DNA of 64,000 nucleotides from Dicaeum eximium (lineage: Eukaryota > Chordata > Aves > Passeriformes > Dicaeidae): NCBI GenBank assembly GCA_013396995.1, contig VWZP01002904.1:2682-66681 (forward strand), given 5' to 3'. Below the pieces are notes generated by a model, which searched no databases, was not told the DNA's origin, and worked only from the letters and a program-made list of their open reading frames with translations. The position numbers and the translations under genes are program-made. Positions 57,701 through 63,689 of this stretch are shown here, piece by piece. Numbering within the stretch: the stretch's first letter is position 1; each line of letters starts with the position of its first letter.

Positions 57701-58237
57701 CCTCTGCCAGAGATGCCCTGTGCCCTTTTACAGCAGGTGGGCTCTGAAAGTACAGGGTGCTGTAGCCATCAGGGCTGGGCTTGGTGCTGTGCTGGGGCTA
57801 GAGGATGCTGAGCACAGCTTCTCCTCTCCTGCAGGTATGCCATCGGCGTGGCTTACAAGTCAGCCCCCAAAAACGAGTGGATTGGGAAGAACTCCTCCTC
57901 TTGGGTCTTCTCCCGCTGCAACAACAACTTCGTGGTGCGGCACAACAACAAGGAGATGCTGGTGGAGGTGCACCCACAGGTGAAGCGCCTTGGTGTCCTC
58001 CTGGACTACGATAACAACGCACTCTCCTTCTATGACCCGGCCAACTCCCTCCACCTCCACACTTTTGAAGTCTCTTTCATCCTGCCAGTGTGTCCCACCT
58101 TCACCATCTGGAACAAATCCCTGATGATCCTCTCAGGGCTGCCTGCCCCAGATTTTATTGATTACCCCGAGCAACAGGAGTGTAACTGCCGGCCCCAGGA
58201 GTCCCCATATGTGTCAGGAATGAAAGCCTGTCACTAG
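15038..58237 (+). CDS. MID2: MID2 (midline 2 / TRIM1), complete spliced coding region
   Basis: Nine exons (15038-15703, 41963-42058, 45728-45835, 47400-47548, 48036-48163, 49144-49287, 52744-52905, 57450-57657, 57835-58237) join to 2064 bases, which is 687 codons plus TAG. All introns are GT-AG with consistent phases and there is no frameshift or premature stop. Domain order is that of the TRIM C-I class: RING (residues about 10-60), B-box 1 (121-161), B-box 2 (177-209), coiled coil (about 215-345), COS box (about 330-385), FN3 (383-484) and PRY-SPRY (about 488-670). Family knowledge: MID proteins are dimeric E3 ubiquitin ligases that decorate microtubules and bind the PP2A regulator alpha4 (IGBP1). 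MID2 is assigned over MID1 because of coiled-coil wording such as TNLVKRNSELENQMAKL and the C-terminal tail beyond the SPRY domain that ends SGMKACH. The length is close to the vertebrate short form that starts at METLESEL. Confidence 0.96.
18175..18320. other. AT-rich island, possible conserved non-coding element
   Basis: An AT-rich, CpG-poor stretch with several homeodomain-like ATTA cores, sitting in GC-richer intronic DNA. It has no repeat signature and no open frame. The idea that it is constrained regulatory DNA is inference from composition only. Confidence 0.2.
19665..19850. other. AT-rich island, possible conserved non-coding element
   Basis: It contains TTATTAATAACTAATC and a TTTGATTAGATTAATGG block, with no repeat signature. 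The composition and density of ATTA cores resemble developmental enhancers in vertebrate introns. This is a suggestion only. Confidence 0.2.
20037..20092 (+). repeat. 14-base tandem repeat (about four copies)
   Basis: The unit GCTTTTCCCTTTCT is repeated four times with the last copy one base short. It forms a pyrimidine-only block apart from the G in each unit. Confidence 0.85.
20940..21130. other. AT-rich element with paired E-box inverted repeat
   Basis: At 21009-21023 lies ACACCTGACAGGTGT, an inverted repeat of the CACCTG/CAGGTG E-box recognised by SNAI and ZEB family repressors. It is followed at once by TAATTA (a homeodomain core) and then TTGACAGCTG, which holds another E-box. The clustering suggests a regulatory element; this is inference. 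Confidence 0.3.
21383..21424 (+). repeat. short CR1 3' end remnant, sense
   Basis: The text TTGACCTTAAAGGTCTTTTCCACCCCAAAGGATTCTGTGA (described in part) corresponds to the last bases of avian CR1 elements (...CTTTAAGGTCCCTTCCAACCC... ...ATTCTGTGA). Confidence 0.65.
24271..24429 (+). repeat. 40-base minisatellite, almost four near-identical copies
   Basis: The unit containing GGGGTCAGAGCCTTTCTCTT and then GGGAATACCCTCCTGCCCAA repeats at 24281, 24321, 24361 and 24401 with an exact 40-base period. The first three copies are identical over their full length and the last diverges after CTTTCCCTTGG. Identity implies recent expansion, so copy number is probably variable between individuals. Confidence 0.95.
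25275..25295 (+). repeat. (TTTA)n microsatellite
   Basis: About five perfect TTTA units. Confidence 0.9.
25457..25520 (+). repeat. polypyrimidine tract
   Basis: Nearly uninterrupted C/T sequence of about 64 bases, T-rich. It is low-complexity and possibly an old poly(A) tail or an unpaired pyrimidine run. Confidence 0.55.
25701..25815 (-). repeat. CR1 LINE fragment, antisense
   Basis: Begins AATCATGGACTCGTTAAGG and continues with the reverse of a CR1 tail: AAAGACCTTTAAGATGATCG, then an ATCACTAACCCATGTCCTC-type block typical of a CR1 subfamily. The 5' end is truncated. Confidence 0.8.
26095..26345. other. AT-rich island, possible conserved non-coding element
   Basis: An AT-rich stretch with AATAATTTAAATCC and GGAGTTTATTGTTC text and no repeat match. 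Function is unknown; it is flagged from composition only. Confidence 0.18.
29432..29473 (-). repeat. short CR1 3' end remnant, antisense
   Basis: TCATAGGATCACAGAATATC followed by CTGAGTTGGAAGGGACCCACC is the reverse complement of a CR1 3' terminus. Only about 40 bases remain. Confidence 0.8.
30027..30150 (+). repeat. 40-base minisatellite, about three copies
   Basis: The block GCCAGGTGTCACCAGGTGCA then ACCAGGAGCCTCTGGGTGCT starts at 30031, 30071 and 30111, an exact 40-base period. The third copy carries a few substitutions. Within each unit an internal CCAGGTG motif is itself doubled. The array gives an open frame on the + strand that reads as repeated CHQVQPGASGC-like text; it is not a gene. 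Confidence 0.92.
30222..30440. other. AT-rich island with RUNX-like palindrome, possible enhancer
   Basis: The stretch contains CTAATTAGC, TTATTAATATTAT, ATTAGCA repeated, and an 11-base inverted repeat ACCACAGTGGT at 30277-30287 that presents a RUNX-type ACCAC core on each strand. There is no repeat signature. Enhancer function is inference. Confidence 0.25.
31160..31384 (+). repeat. diverged minisatellite of about 20-24-base units
   Basis: About ten copies of a unit resembling CCCAGAGATGGGTGTCACAG, with individual copies differing at several positions. Unit divergence indicates an old array. Confidence 0.9.
33001..33085 (+). repeat. long polypyrimidine (polypurine on the other strand) tract
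   Basis: About 80 bases of almost pure C/T, with CCTTCC, CCCTCC and TCCTCTTCCC sub-runs. Such tracts can form triplex-like structures. Confidence 0.6.
34050..34400. other. AT-rich island, possible conserved non-coding element
   Basis: AT-rich intronic sequence with TTAATAAGATG, TAAATGAATTAATAAAAATAG and a duplicated AATTTAAATGAATTTAAA stretch near 34363-34385. It has no repeat signature and no open frame of note. Confidence 0.18.
34537..34676 (+). repeat. CR1 LINE fragment, sense
   Basis: Contains CCCCATCCCTGGAAGTGTTC, then CCTGGTCTAGTGGAAGGTGT, then a TTTAAGGTCCCTCCCAACCC block and a diverged ATTCTG end. This is the canonical last 140 bases of avian CR1. Confidence 0.93.
37750..37993 (-). 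repeat. CR1 LINE fragment, antisense
   Basis: Starts CATAGAATTGTGGAATCACA, then GAATGGTTTGGGTTAAAAG, and follows the reversed CR1 tail through CACTTCCAGGGATCGAGG and TCTGGGCAACCTGTGTCAGG to about 37993. It forms an inverted pair with the sense copy at 38168-38296. Confidence 0.93.
38168..38296 (+). repeat. CR1 LINE fragment, sense
   Basis: Contains TTGGAAGTGTCCAAGGCCAGG, a block resembling TTGGACGGGGCATGGAGCACC, GATAGTGGAAGGTGTCCC and a diverged CR1 3' end near ACTTCTGTGG. It lies about 175 bases from, and opposite to, the CR1 copy at 37750-37993. Confidence 0.9.
41085..41220. other. AT-rich island upstream of exon 3, possible conserved element
   Basis: It contains TTTAAAATATTAATAGG and GTTATAAAGCATTCCCG, and shows no repeat signature. 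It lies roughly 750 bases upstream of coding exon 2. Function is unknown. Confidence 0.18.
41368..41480 (+). repeat. degenerate tandem repeat of about 13/26-base units
   Basis: Recurring (C)TGGCTGTGATC and ATCCACTG blocks give a short, diverged tandem array about 480 bases upstream of exon 3. Confidence 0.6.
41963..42058 (+). CDS. MID2: MID2 coding exon 2: first part of the coiled coil
   Basis: Encodes residues 223-254, starting QTLETNL and ending QICQQVE. The acceptor is CTGCAG with the AG at 41961-41962 and the donor is GAG|GTGGGT at 42059. The exon is 96 bases, phase 0 on both sides, so skipping it would keep the frame and delete 32 residues of the coiled coil. The heptad-like leucines and the phrase TNLVKRNSELENQMAKLI identify MID2 rather than MID1, which differs at several of these residues (family knowledge). 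Confidence 0.96.
42373..42472 (+). repeat. tandem repeat of about 34 bases, three copies
   Basis: The core CAGCTGGGTGACACTGA recurs three times at a spacing of roughly 33-37 bases, with GGCTCA/GGTCTCA preceding each. Confidence 0.75.
45106..45224 (+). repeat. CTGCCACAGCA-type minisatellite
   Basis: About eight degenerate copies of a roughly 15-base unit GCTCTGCCACAGCAG or GCACTGCCACAGCATCA. It is intronic, 500 bases upstream of coding exon 3. Confidence 0.8.
45525..45549 (+). repeat. (TGTCC)5 microsatellite
   Basis: Five perfect TGTCC units, 25 bases. Confidence 0.95.
45728..45835 (+). CDS. MID2: MID2 coding exon 3: coiled coil
   Basis: Encodes residues 255-290, from VNTAMHEAKL to VKIKETK. 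The acceptor is GGCCAG (AG at 45726-45727) and the donor AAG|GTGAGG at 45836. The exon is 108 bases in phase 0, so it is also skippable in frame. The charged, leucine-poor heptads MEECDELMEIIRQRK fit the central coiled coil, which mediates homodimerisation and MID1-MID2 heterodimerisation in the family. Confidence 0.96.
46500..46909 (-). mobile_element. probable solo LTR of an avian endogenous retrovirus, antisense
   Basis: Read on the minus strand, the block starts TGTAGGGGGATCAAG at 46909. It has a TATA box (TATAAAAAGG, + strand 46767-46776), then a C/T-rich transcribed part, then an AATAAA signal (+ strand 46561-46566) about 210 bases later. That order is the U3-R-U5 plan of an LTR. The U5 end is uncertain: it may end near 46500, or extend to 46301. 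The longer version gives a 609-base TG...CA element flanked by GTCCAG (46295-46300) and GTCCAC (46910-46915), a six-base duplication with one mismatch. No internal coding sequence is present. This old copy is annotated only; family assignment needs a repeat library. Confidence 0.5.
46625..46695 (+). repeat. purine-rich tract within the probable LTR
   Basis: About 70 bases of G/A-rich sequence (GGGAAGAGGGAGAGGGAAAG and similar). On the minus strand it is the C/T-rich stretch between TATA box and poly(A) signal of the proposed LTR. Confidence 0.55.
47400..47548 (+). CDS. MID2: MID2 coding exon 4: end of coiled coil, start of COS box
   Basis: Encodes residues 291-339 and two bases of R340: VMKLRKLAQQVANCRQC, then LERSTVLINQ and ENDHARFLQTARNVAER. 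The acceptor AG is at 47398-47399. The donor is AG|GTTGGC at 47549, a weak match at positions +3 to +6, but it is the only one that joins correctly to the next exon (AG plus G gives arginine, followed by VAMATASSQV). Read-through into the intron stays open for about 47 codons. This segment leads into the COS box, the short helical motif that in MID1 and MID2 directs microtubule binding. Confidence 0.95.
47549..48035 (+). other. MID2 intron 5 (487 bases)
   Basis: A short intron with a weak GTTGGC donor and a CTTTCTTTCCTTCCAG acceptor (AG at 48034-48035). No repeat or other feature is seen. Confidence 0.9.
48036..48163 (+). CDS. MID2: MID2 coding exon 5: COS box
   Basis: Completes R340 and encodes residues 341-382 plus one base of A383: VAMATASSQVLIPDINFND, then [19 protein letters not shown] and DYLT. 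The acceptor is TTCCAG with AG at 48034-48035; the donor is ACAG|GTGAGT at 48164, in phase 1. The [21 protein letters not shown] segment is the COS (C-terminal subgroup one signature) motif shared by MID1, MID2 and related TRIMs. In those proteins it is needed to coat microtubules (family knowledge). Confidence 0.96.
48164..49143 (+). other. MID2 intron 6 (980 bases)
   Basis: Unique sequence with no repeat identified. A duplicated CCATAAGGAT-type phrase occurs near 48425-48475. The acceptor is CTATTCCACAG with AG at 49142-49143. The frame upstream of exon 6 is open from 49071, so partial retention of the intron end would not introduce a stop. Confidence 0.88.
49144..49287 (+). CDS. MID2: MID2 coding exon 6: first half of the FN3 domain
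   Basis: Encodes residues 383-430 plus one base of S431: APNPPSVREELCTASHDTIT, then VHWISEDEFSVSSYELQYT and IFTGQANFI. W405 and the YELQY strand are typical fibronectin type III core positions. The donor is ATCA|GTAAGT at 49288, strong and in phase 1. Reading past it stays open to 49610 because the intron start has no stop. A CR1 tail begins only about 28 bases downstream of the donor. In the family the FN3 domain, together with the COS box, contributes to microtubule association. Confidence 0.96.
49288..52743 (+). other. MID2 intron 7, CR1 next to donor, otherwise no feature
   Basis: About 3.5 kb. A sense CR1 fragment lies at 49316-49460. The rest is unique sequence: somewhat GC-rich around 49970-50400 and AT-richer around 50890-51260. 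The acceptor is CCTGTCCTGCACTGCAG with AG at 52742-52743. No alternative exon that I could defend was seen. Confidence 0.82.
49316..49460 (+). repeat. CR1 LINE fragment, sense, beside a splice donor
   Basis: Contains AATCCCAGGTTGCCCAGACA, then CATCCCTGGAAGTGTCCAAGG, ATAGTGGAAGGTGTCACTGG, TTTAAGGTCCTTTCCAACCC and the end ATTCTGGGATTCTGTGAG. It is a 5'-truncated CR1 copy of about 145 bases, sense to MID2. Confidence 0.93.
52744..52905 (+). CDS. MID2: MID2 coding exon 7: second half of the FN3 domain
   Basis: Completes S431 and encodes residues 432-484 plus one base of S485: LYNSMDSWMIVPNIKQNHYT, then VHGLQSGTRYIFLVKAINQ, AGSRNSEPARLKTN. YTVHGLQSGTRYIFLVKA is the classical FN3 F-G strand region. 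The acceptor is CTGCAG (AG at 52742-52743) and the donor AACA|GTAGGT at 52906. The exon is 162 bases, phase 1 on both sides, so it can be skipped in frame but skipping would break the domain. Confidence 0.96.
52906..57449 (+). other. MID2 intron 8, no gene seen
   Basis: About 4.5 kb. It contains a perfect 19-base direct duplication at 56119-56156, and TA-rich text at 54371-54405. The acceptor is CCTCCTTACAG with AG at 57448-57449. No CR1 copy or extra exon was recognised. Confidence 0.83.
56119..56156 (+). repeat. 19-base direct duplication
   Basis: The unit AATGATGAGAGGAATCATC is followed at once by a second copy differing only in the last bases. ATGATGAGAGGAATCAT is itself close to a hairpin (GATG/ATC arms). 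Confidence 0.85.
57450..57657 (+). CDS. MID2: MID2 coding exon 8: PRY and start of SPRY
   Basis: Completes S485 and encodes residues 486-553 plus two bases of W554. It carries the LDP motif (490-492) and the WEV motif (545-547), two of the three diagnostic B30.2 motifs. The linker SHTPERFSGTGCYGAAGNVF follows the charged KDESSLKK segment. The acceptor AG is at 57448-57449; the donor is CCTG|GTAAGG at 57658, in phase 2. The segment KKLKISNDGLQMEKDESSL matches MID2 of other vertebrates as I know it. Confidence 0.96.
57658..57834 (+). other. MID2 intron 9 (177 bases)
   Basis: A very short intron between the two SPRY exons, with GTAAGG donor and TCTCCTCTCCTGCAG acceptor (AG at 57833-57834). Confidence 0.95.
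57835..58237 (+). CDS. MID2: MID2 coding exon 9: SPRY domain, C-terminal tail and stop
   Basis: Completes W554 and encodes residues 555-687, then TAG at 58235-58237. It holds the third B30.2 motif, LLDYDNN (609-615) followed by ALSFYDP. After the SPRY fold ends near LPAPDFIDY (about 664) a short cysteine-containing tail, PEQQECNCRPQESPYVSGM plus KACH, closes the protein. MID1 lacks this tail, which supports the MID2 call. In the TRIM family the PRY-SPRY domain recognises substrates or partners. No disruption is seen. Confidence 0.97.
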
Positions 58238-59240
58238 GCTGCCCAGGCCTGCCCGTGACCAGTGGCAGCACTGGCCATGCCAGTAGATGCAGGTGGCCAG
58301 AGCTGCCCGCTGGCCACCATGCCAGAGAGCCTCTGTGGCGCCCGGGCAGTCGAGCACCATCTGCATCCAGCTCTGTCTTACTTTAATGGAAAAAGTGGAA
58401 GAACTTCGAATCACGGCTGGAAATCAACTGCTGTTGATGAGCTCCAGGGTGCGCAAGAGTGGCTGTAGCAACTCTTTGGCAGTTGGTCCCATCTCTCCCC
58501 AAGAAGATTGTCACCTAGATAGTTCTGTGTTCCCTTGGGGGCTGGAAAGGCCAGGGCAGGTTTCAGAGTGACCTGAGGTGCCATGGTGGTCAGGGACTGG
58601 CTCTTGCTTACCATGAGGCGCAGGTTGGGACAGGAGGGATGGGCTCTGCAGCCCACTGACAGCTGGTGTGGGGACCAAGAGCGCTGAGCAGCACTTTCCA
58701 GGGAGGACTTTCCGTGTGGCTGAGGCTCAGTAGCTTCCCTGGTGGGCTGGATAAGGCTTGGAGCCCTCAGGCTGGGTGAGCGCTGGCAGTGGTTGTGTGG
58801 TGGATGGTGGTCCTGTGGAGGGAGGGTGGTGGTCTGTGGGAGTGAAGATGGCACTGACTGTGTTCCCGGTGGCTGTCCATGCTGCAGATGGCATGCTCCT
58901 GATAAATTTTCAGGGTCCGGCAGGGGAGAGCCATGGATCCCCAGCCCACCATCTCCTCCTTTGACTGCTTCCCAGTAACCAGGGAGGCCTGCATCCTTGA
59001 GGAGCTTTGGCCCTGGCACAGAGGTTTGGCAGCTGCTCCTTCCCTATGTGGGGTCTGGCCAGCAGTGCCCTGCTCCACATAGACCTCCATTAGTGTCCTC
59101 TCTGGTGTCCCAGCAGCAAAAACTCATCTTCCTACTCTAAGCCCACAGTAGAGCCCTGCTCAAATACTACATCTATGCTCTGTGACCCAAAATCTCAATT
59201 TATGACCCAAATCTTGACTTCTGATTTGCTCTCCAACATG
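58238..59240 (+). other. MID2: MID2 3' UTR (minimum), 3' end unresolved
   Basis: The sequence after the stop is non-repetitive up to the CR1 remnant at 59245 and is taken as 3' UTR. No canonical AATAAA occurs in it. Downstream candidates on the + strand are ATTAAA at 62910-62915 and AATAAA at 63624-63629; either would make a long UTR including CR1 sequence. A G/T-rich stretch lies at 58785-58850. Confidence 0.4.
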
Positions 59241-59244
59241 CCAG

Positions 59245-59306
59245 GAGATTGGACTGGGTGCATTTTAATTATCCCTTCCAGCCCAAACGATTCCATGATT
59301 CTGTGG
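59245..59306 (+). repeat. short CR1 3' end remnant, sense
   Basis: TTGGACTGGGTGCATTTTAA, then ATCCCTTCCAGCCCAAACG and ATTCCATGATTCTGTGG: the diverged terminal 60 bases of a CR1 element. Confidence 0.85.
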
Positions 59307-59779
59307 TGGTGTGAGTGTGGAGCCATCCTGTTTACTCTGTGGCGGAGGACTGAGTCTGTCCCAGAGGCTCAGAGACTCTGGTTACTGGGAGCTCTTTGGC
59401 TGTCACCAATATTCCCAGTAACCACAAGCATCAAGTCCCCTGGCCAAGCTCCAGTCTCCAGATTTATTTAAGAGGCCAGGAGGAGCTGGGCTGGCACACA
59501 ATCCCTGTTGTCATCATGGGGGTCTGTGGCACAATTTGAGGCCAGTGGGCATGTGAGTAGCTGGGACATTCTGGGGGCAAGGATTTCAGGCGTTATGGTG
59601 ACCTAAGGCAGCTGGAGCTTGGGCTTTTCTCTGTGCTATTTGAAATCCCTTTTCCTCCTCTAGATGTGGTGCCTCAGTGGGACTAGAGACCACTGAGCTG
59701 GGACCACCCAGCTCTGCCAGCCTCTCCCTTCCTGTGGAGCTTGCTGATAAGGAACTACCCCTGCTTGTTGAACCTGATT

Positions 59780-60925
59780 TCCTTCTCCAATGGGGTAACC
59801 CACTTGATTGATCCAGGGAAGCCAGGAGATAGAATATTTTTGGACTTTTGCAGGCTTTAGCAGTCTCTCACTGGATCTTTCTAGACAAAATGTCCAGCCC
59901 ACATCTGTATAAACACATCATGGGGTGGGTGAGCAGCTGGCTTATGGGTCAGGCACAAAGGATGACATCAGGCTGGCACTAATCGCTTGTGGGGTTCTGC
60001 AGGGCTGCATCCTCAGCCCTGTGCTCTCTCTTCAACATCTTCATTAACAACTTGGATGCAGGACTGGAAGGAATACTAAGTCAGTTTGCTGACAGCACTA
60101 AACTAGGAGGAGCTGTCAACTCTCTCAAGGGCAGAGAGGCCCTGCAGAGAGACCCAGACAAATTAGACAGAGGGAATCACCAACCATGTGAAGTTTAACA
60201 AGGGAAGGTGGTAGATTCTGCGCCTGGGATGGGGCAACCCCGATTGTGCGTATGAACTGGGGAATGAGAGGCGTAGGAGCAGCTGTGGAAGGGCCCTGGG
60301 GGTCCTGGTCCATGGCCAGTTGGGTCTCAGTCAGCCAGGAGGTAAATCCCTGTTCTGGGGGCATCAGGCCAGCTGGGCCAGGTAGATGATTCTCATGTTC
60401 TGCTCTGGGCTGAGGCAGCAGTTTTGCACACCACAATATAAAAAAGGCATGAAGCTATTAGAGAGTGAACAAAGGAGGGCTGTGAGGATGGAGAAGGGTC
60501 TGGAGGGGTCTTGTGAGGAGTGGCTGAGATCACTTGGTTTGCTGGAGAAGAAGAAAGAGGAGGCCTCTTTGTCATCTTCAGCTCCTCCCAAGGGGGAGTG
60601 GAAGGGCAGGTACTCATCTCTTCATTCTTGTGACTAGTGACAGGACTGAAGGAAACAGCTGGAGCTGTGACAGGACTGAAGGGAACAGCTGAGTCAGGGG
60701 AGGGTTAGGTTGGATGTCAGGAAAAGGTTTTTCCCTCAGGGGGTGGTCAGGCACTGCACAGGCTCGCCAGGGAATGGTCATGGCCCCAAGGCTGCCAGAG
60801 CTCAAGGAGTATTTGAAATGTTCCCAAACACAGGGTGGGATTGTTGGGGTGTCCTGTGCAGGGCCAGGAGTTCAACACAATTATTCTGATGGGCCCCTTC
60901 CAACTCAGCCTATTCTATGATTCTA
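59780..60925 (+). mobile_element. decayed CR1 LINE copy with reverse-transcriptase remnant, sense
   Basis: The longest CR1 copy in the window, about 1.1 kb, 5'-truncated. Between 59989 and 60198 an open frame reads FNIFINNLDAGLEGILSQF, then ADSTKLGGAVNSLKGREAL, the CR1 reverse-transcriptase palm region. The catalytic FADD box is FADS here (60085-60096), so the enzyme would be inactive even if full length. The frame then breaks. The copy continues through GTGAAGTTTAACAAGG (60188 on), an internal 30-base duplication (60637-60690) and ends CCTATTCTATGATTCTA at about 60925. The left boundary is approximate; similarity may extend to about 59690. Confidence 0.88.
60637..60690 (+). repeat. 30-base duplication inside the CR1 copy
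   Basis: GTGACAGGACTGAAGGAAAC plus AGCT recurs 30 bases later as GTGACAGGACTGAAGGGAAC plus AGCT. Most CR1 copies have this block once, so it arose after insertion or in the source element. Confidence 0.75.
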
Positions 60926-61007
60926 AAGCTCAGGCTCTGGGAGTGAGTGGCTGGCTTGGACAGGGCTCCTGGGGCTCATCCCATGGGGGCTGTGACAGAG
61001 ACAGGTT

Positions 61008-61065
61008 GAATTCATCTGGAGCCAGTTCAGAATTCATCTGGTGCCAGTTCAGAATTCATCTGGTG
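61008..61065 (+). repeat. 22-base tandem repeat, 2.6 copies
   Basis: GAATTCATCTGG(A/T)GCCAGTTCA starts at 61008, 61030 and 61052; the copies differ at single positions. Confidence 0.9.
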
Positions 61066-63623
61066 ACTCCTCCCAGTGACCTGGCCAAGGGGATGTATCT
61101 TGGTGAGTCTGGTGGTGACAGCTTTTCCCAGGAGGAGAATGTACAAAAGAGCCCATTCCCCAGCATGCCATCTCTCTGTGTGTCTGGGCTGTGGTTTTTG
61201 GAAAAGGGAGGTGGACAGCACCTTGGGGAAGGATCTGCTGCCAGCCCTGCCAAGCTGAGAGAGGTTTCCCTCTGATACAGGCTGCCTCCCCATGGTGCCG
61301 GCCAGGGCGAGCGTAGAGGATACACCCCTCCTTCTGGCTCCTTCCGAGCAGAGGAGCAGCTCTGTTTGCTTCTCCCAGCCCCAGGGTGTAGGAGCTCAGG
61401 GTGGGTGCAGTGAGGGCACGCCTGCCATCCCTACAGCCTGGCACATGGCCCTGTTTCACTTTGGGAGGTTAAATTACCCTTTTCAGTTGGATGTTTTTCA
61501 TGGGAAGGTCTCATGGAAGTCCCCTCCGCATGTGCTGATCCCATGGGGCTGCTCATCTTGTGTCACCCCAGAAGGGTGCCAGGCACTGGAGGTGGATGTT
61601 GGCCCTGGCAATGCCAAGGATGGTGCTGGCACTGCTGGGATGGGCTCAGGGAGCACTCAGCATCCTCAGCTCAGAGACCATGAGCCCTTAACGTGACATT
61701 TGCACCGGATGAAATTGCACTAATTGTGGGACCCCCTGGCCCCCACACATGTCTTGTACCCGGCCAGATGGGTCTGGGGGAGCCCCACACCCCGAGCAGG
61801 GGCTGGGGGCCTTTTCTAGTCACCCACATTGTCCTCTTGTGGTACTGAATGCAGAGCCCACCCAATTGTAACCATGATTTGGGGGGCAGCAGCTCCATCC
61901 CTGGGCCCTGCTTAGGATGTGGAGTGGGGCTCAGAGTGCTGCTGCTGGTTCCTCTGCTCCTGGTGACACCAGTGTTCAAGTTTGGGATGTGTGGACTCCT
62001 GGCTCCCCTCAGCCTCCCTTCTACATGTAGCATTCCTGCTTCTCTTTTATTTGGGGGGAGGGCTGCTGTTCTTACTGTTGGGTTTTCCCTTTTTGTTTTT
62101 GTTTTTNACGTTACTGGGTATGTCTGTGTGTGGGGGAGGCCATAAGGTGAGGACAGCCCTGGGATCTTCTTGCTGGCCATCACAGTGTTCCCCAAACCTG
62201 GCAAAACATATGGCTGTGCATCCACAGGAGCAGAAGGGACTTGTACCACGTAGCAGCAGCTTTCCTTGTGTTGGGCTCAGCTCAGCCTGGAGAGCCTGTG
62301 GGGTGGCCAGGCACAGGGGGTGCTAAAGCTCTATCCAGAAACATCTGTACATATAAATATTGAGCACCCTGCTGCCAGCCCCTTGGATGATGTCCCATCA
62401 TCCAGGATACTGAGTGTGCCAGCCTGCCTTTTCCCTAGTCCTGGATGGCCACGGGGATTCTGGACATCTCCAAGTGCCAGCCATGTCCTCCTGGTGCTCT
62501 CACCCCACCAGTGCCTTGGAGAGAGTGGGGATGGAGCTGGTGGTGGGGCCAAGGTGGTGATGGGGCTGAGTGCTGGCCATGACAACCCACCCTGCACAGA
62601 GCCTCTGCCCTGCACAGGGACTGGCAGCGAGCGGGGGGAGCTCGGGGGTTCCCCAACCCCAGCCCTGGGTGCTCATCTCTGAGGTCTCCCAGAGGCCCCA
62701 CCAGGCAGGACTGGGCCCAAGGAGTGGGGACACCCCATGCTGGAATGGGGCCACTGGGCAGAAGCTGCTGGAGAAGGGGCATCGGTGGGCAGCCTCCTGT
62801 GGGGGAACACAGGCACACAAACCTGCAGAAGAGAGAGCCCATTTTTGGAGCACAAGTGACTAAAATACTTGTTAGGTGGAAAACATATGGTGCAAACCAA
62901 CACTGTGGAATTAAATATTGCTTCCTTTATGCCTTCGCTCTAGGCTTTTTCATGTTAAAGATTAACCACCAGCACATAGAACCTGTCTGGAGGATGAGTG
63001 GCCGCTTCTGCTTTGAACAAACTTGCATCATTTGCATTGGTCAGAGCTCTGCCCTTGCTGTGGGGTGTCATTAGCACACAGCAGTGATGAGTTGGGTCTG
63101 GTGCTGGTGCTCCTGCTTCTGCCACGAAGACCCCACTGCCCAGAGCCCCACACCGAGGAGTGGGGAGCTGCAATGCCCAGGGCTCACAGCCTCCCTTTCT
63201 AGACATTATATTCCTCGGTCCAGAGACTGGCAGAGTAGCCCCAGACCACCACAGCTTGCTCGGGGGTTGTCCCAACCCCATCCCCTTCATCTGTTCCATC
63301 ACTCTGCTCCAACCTGGTTTGCTGTATGTCCTGGGACAAGTGTGTGAGGTCTGGGCAGGGATCTTCAGGTGCTCCTGAGCTCTGGCCACTTGTCAAACAG
63401 ATCCTGACACGGGTCCCAAAAGCCAGAGGTGCCCCAACCCATGGGTGAGCAGCCCCCATGGCAGGAGAGACCAGAAGCCCTGCCACTCTGGCTATTCCCA
63501 GAGTCTGTACAAGGGGACACAGATCCTCTCCTTCACCATGGGACACTGGTCCCTGGGAGAGGACCTGCTCCCCCTTCCACGGGATTGACACAGCGTGGGA
63601 ACCTTCTTTTCTTTTAAACTGAA

Positions 63624-63629
63624 AATAAA
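63624..63629 (+). terminator. candidate polyadenylation signal AATAAA
   Basis: The only canonical AATAAA that I found on the + strand after the MID2 stop codon, about 5.4 kb downstream. It could end a long MID2 3' UTR or be coincidental. Confidence 0.25.
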
Positions 63630-63689
63630 ACCTTCCAAAGGAGAAACATTCCCCGAATGGCCACAAATGGGCACTTCAAGGGCAGAGCC

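Larger units (their letters stand above)
60926..63689. other. intergenic or distal 3' UTR, no gene seen
   Basis: Unique sequence with a 22-base repeat at 61008-61065, an ambiguous base at 62107 beside a T-rich run, and + strand poly(A)-type signals ATTAAA at 62910-62915 and AATAAA at 63624-63629. Open frames up to about 190 codons on either strand have low-complexity, proline/serine/glycine-rich content and no recognisable domain. Confidence 0.5.

Noticed and set aside
15038..58237. Identification as MID1 instead of MID2
   Set aside because: The coiled-coil wording (NSELENQMAKL), FN3/SPRY wording and the C-terminal tail after the SPRY domain match MID2 and differ from MID1.
58411..59019. Minus-strand open frame of 202 codons opposite the MID2 3' UTR
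   Set aside because: Low-complexity proline/serine/histidine content and no known family; an antisense gene is not supported.
62107..62107. Possible frameshift or gap at the N
   Set aside because: The N lies next to a T-rich homopolymer run in non-coding DNA, so it reflects sequencing ambiguity and has no gene consequence.
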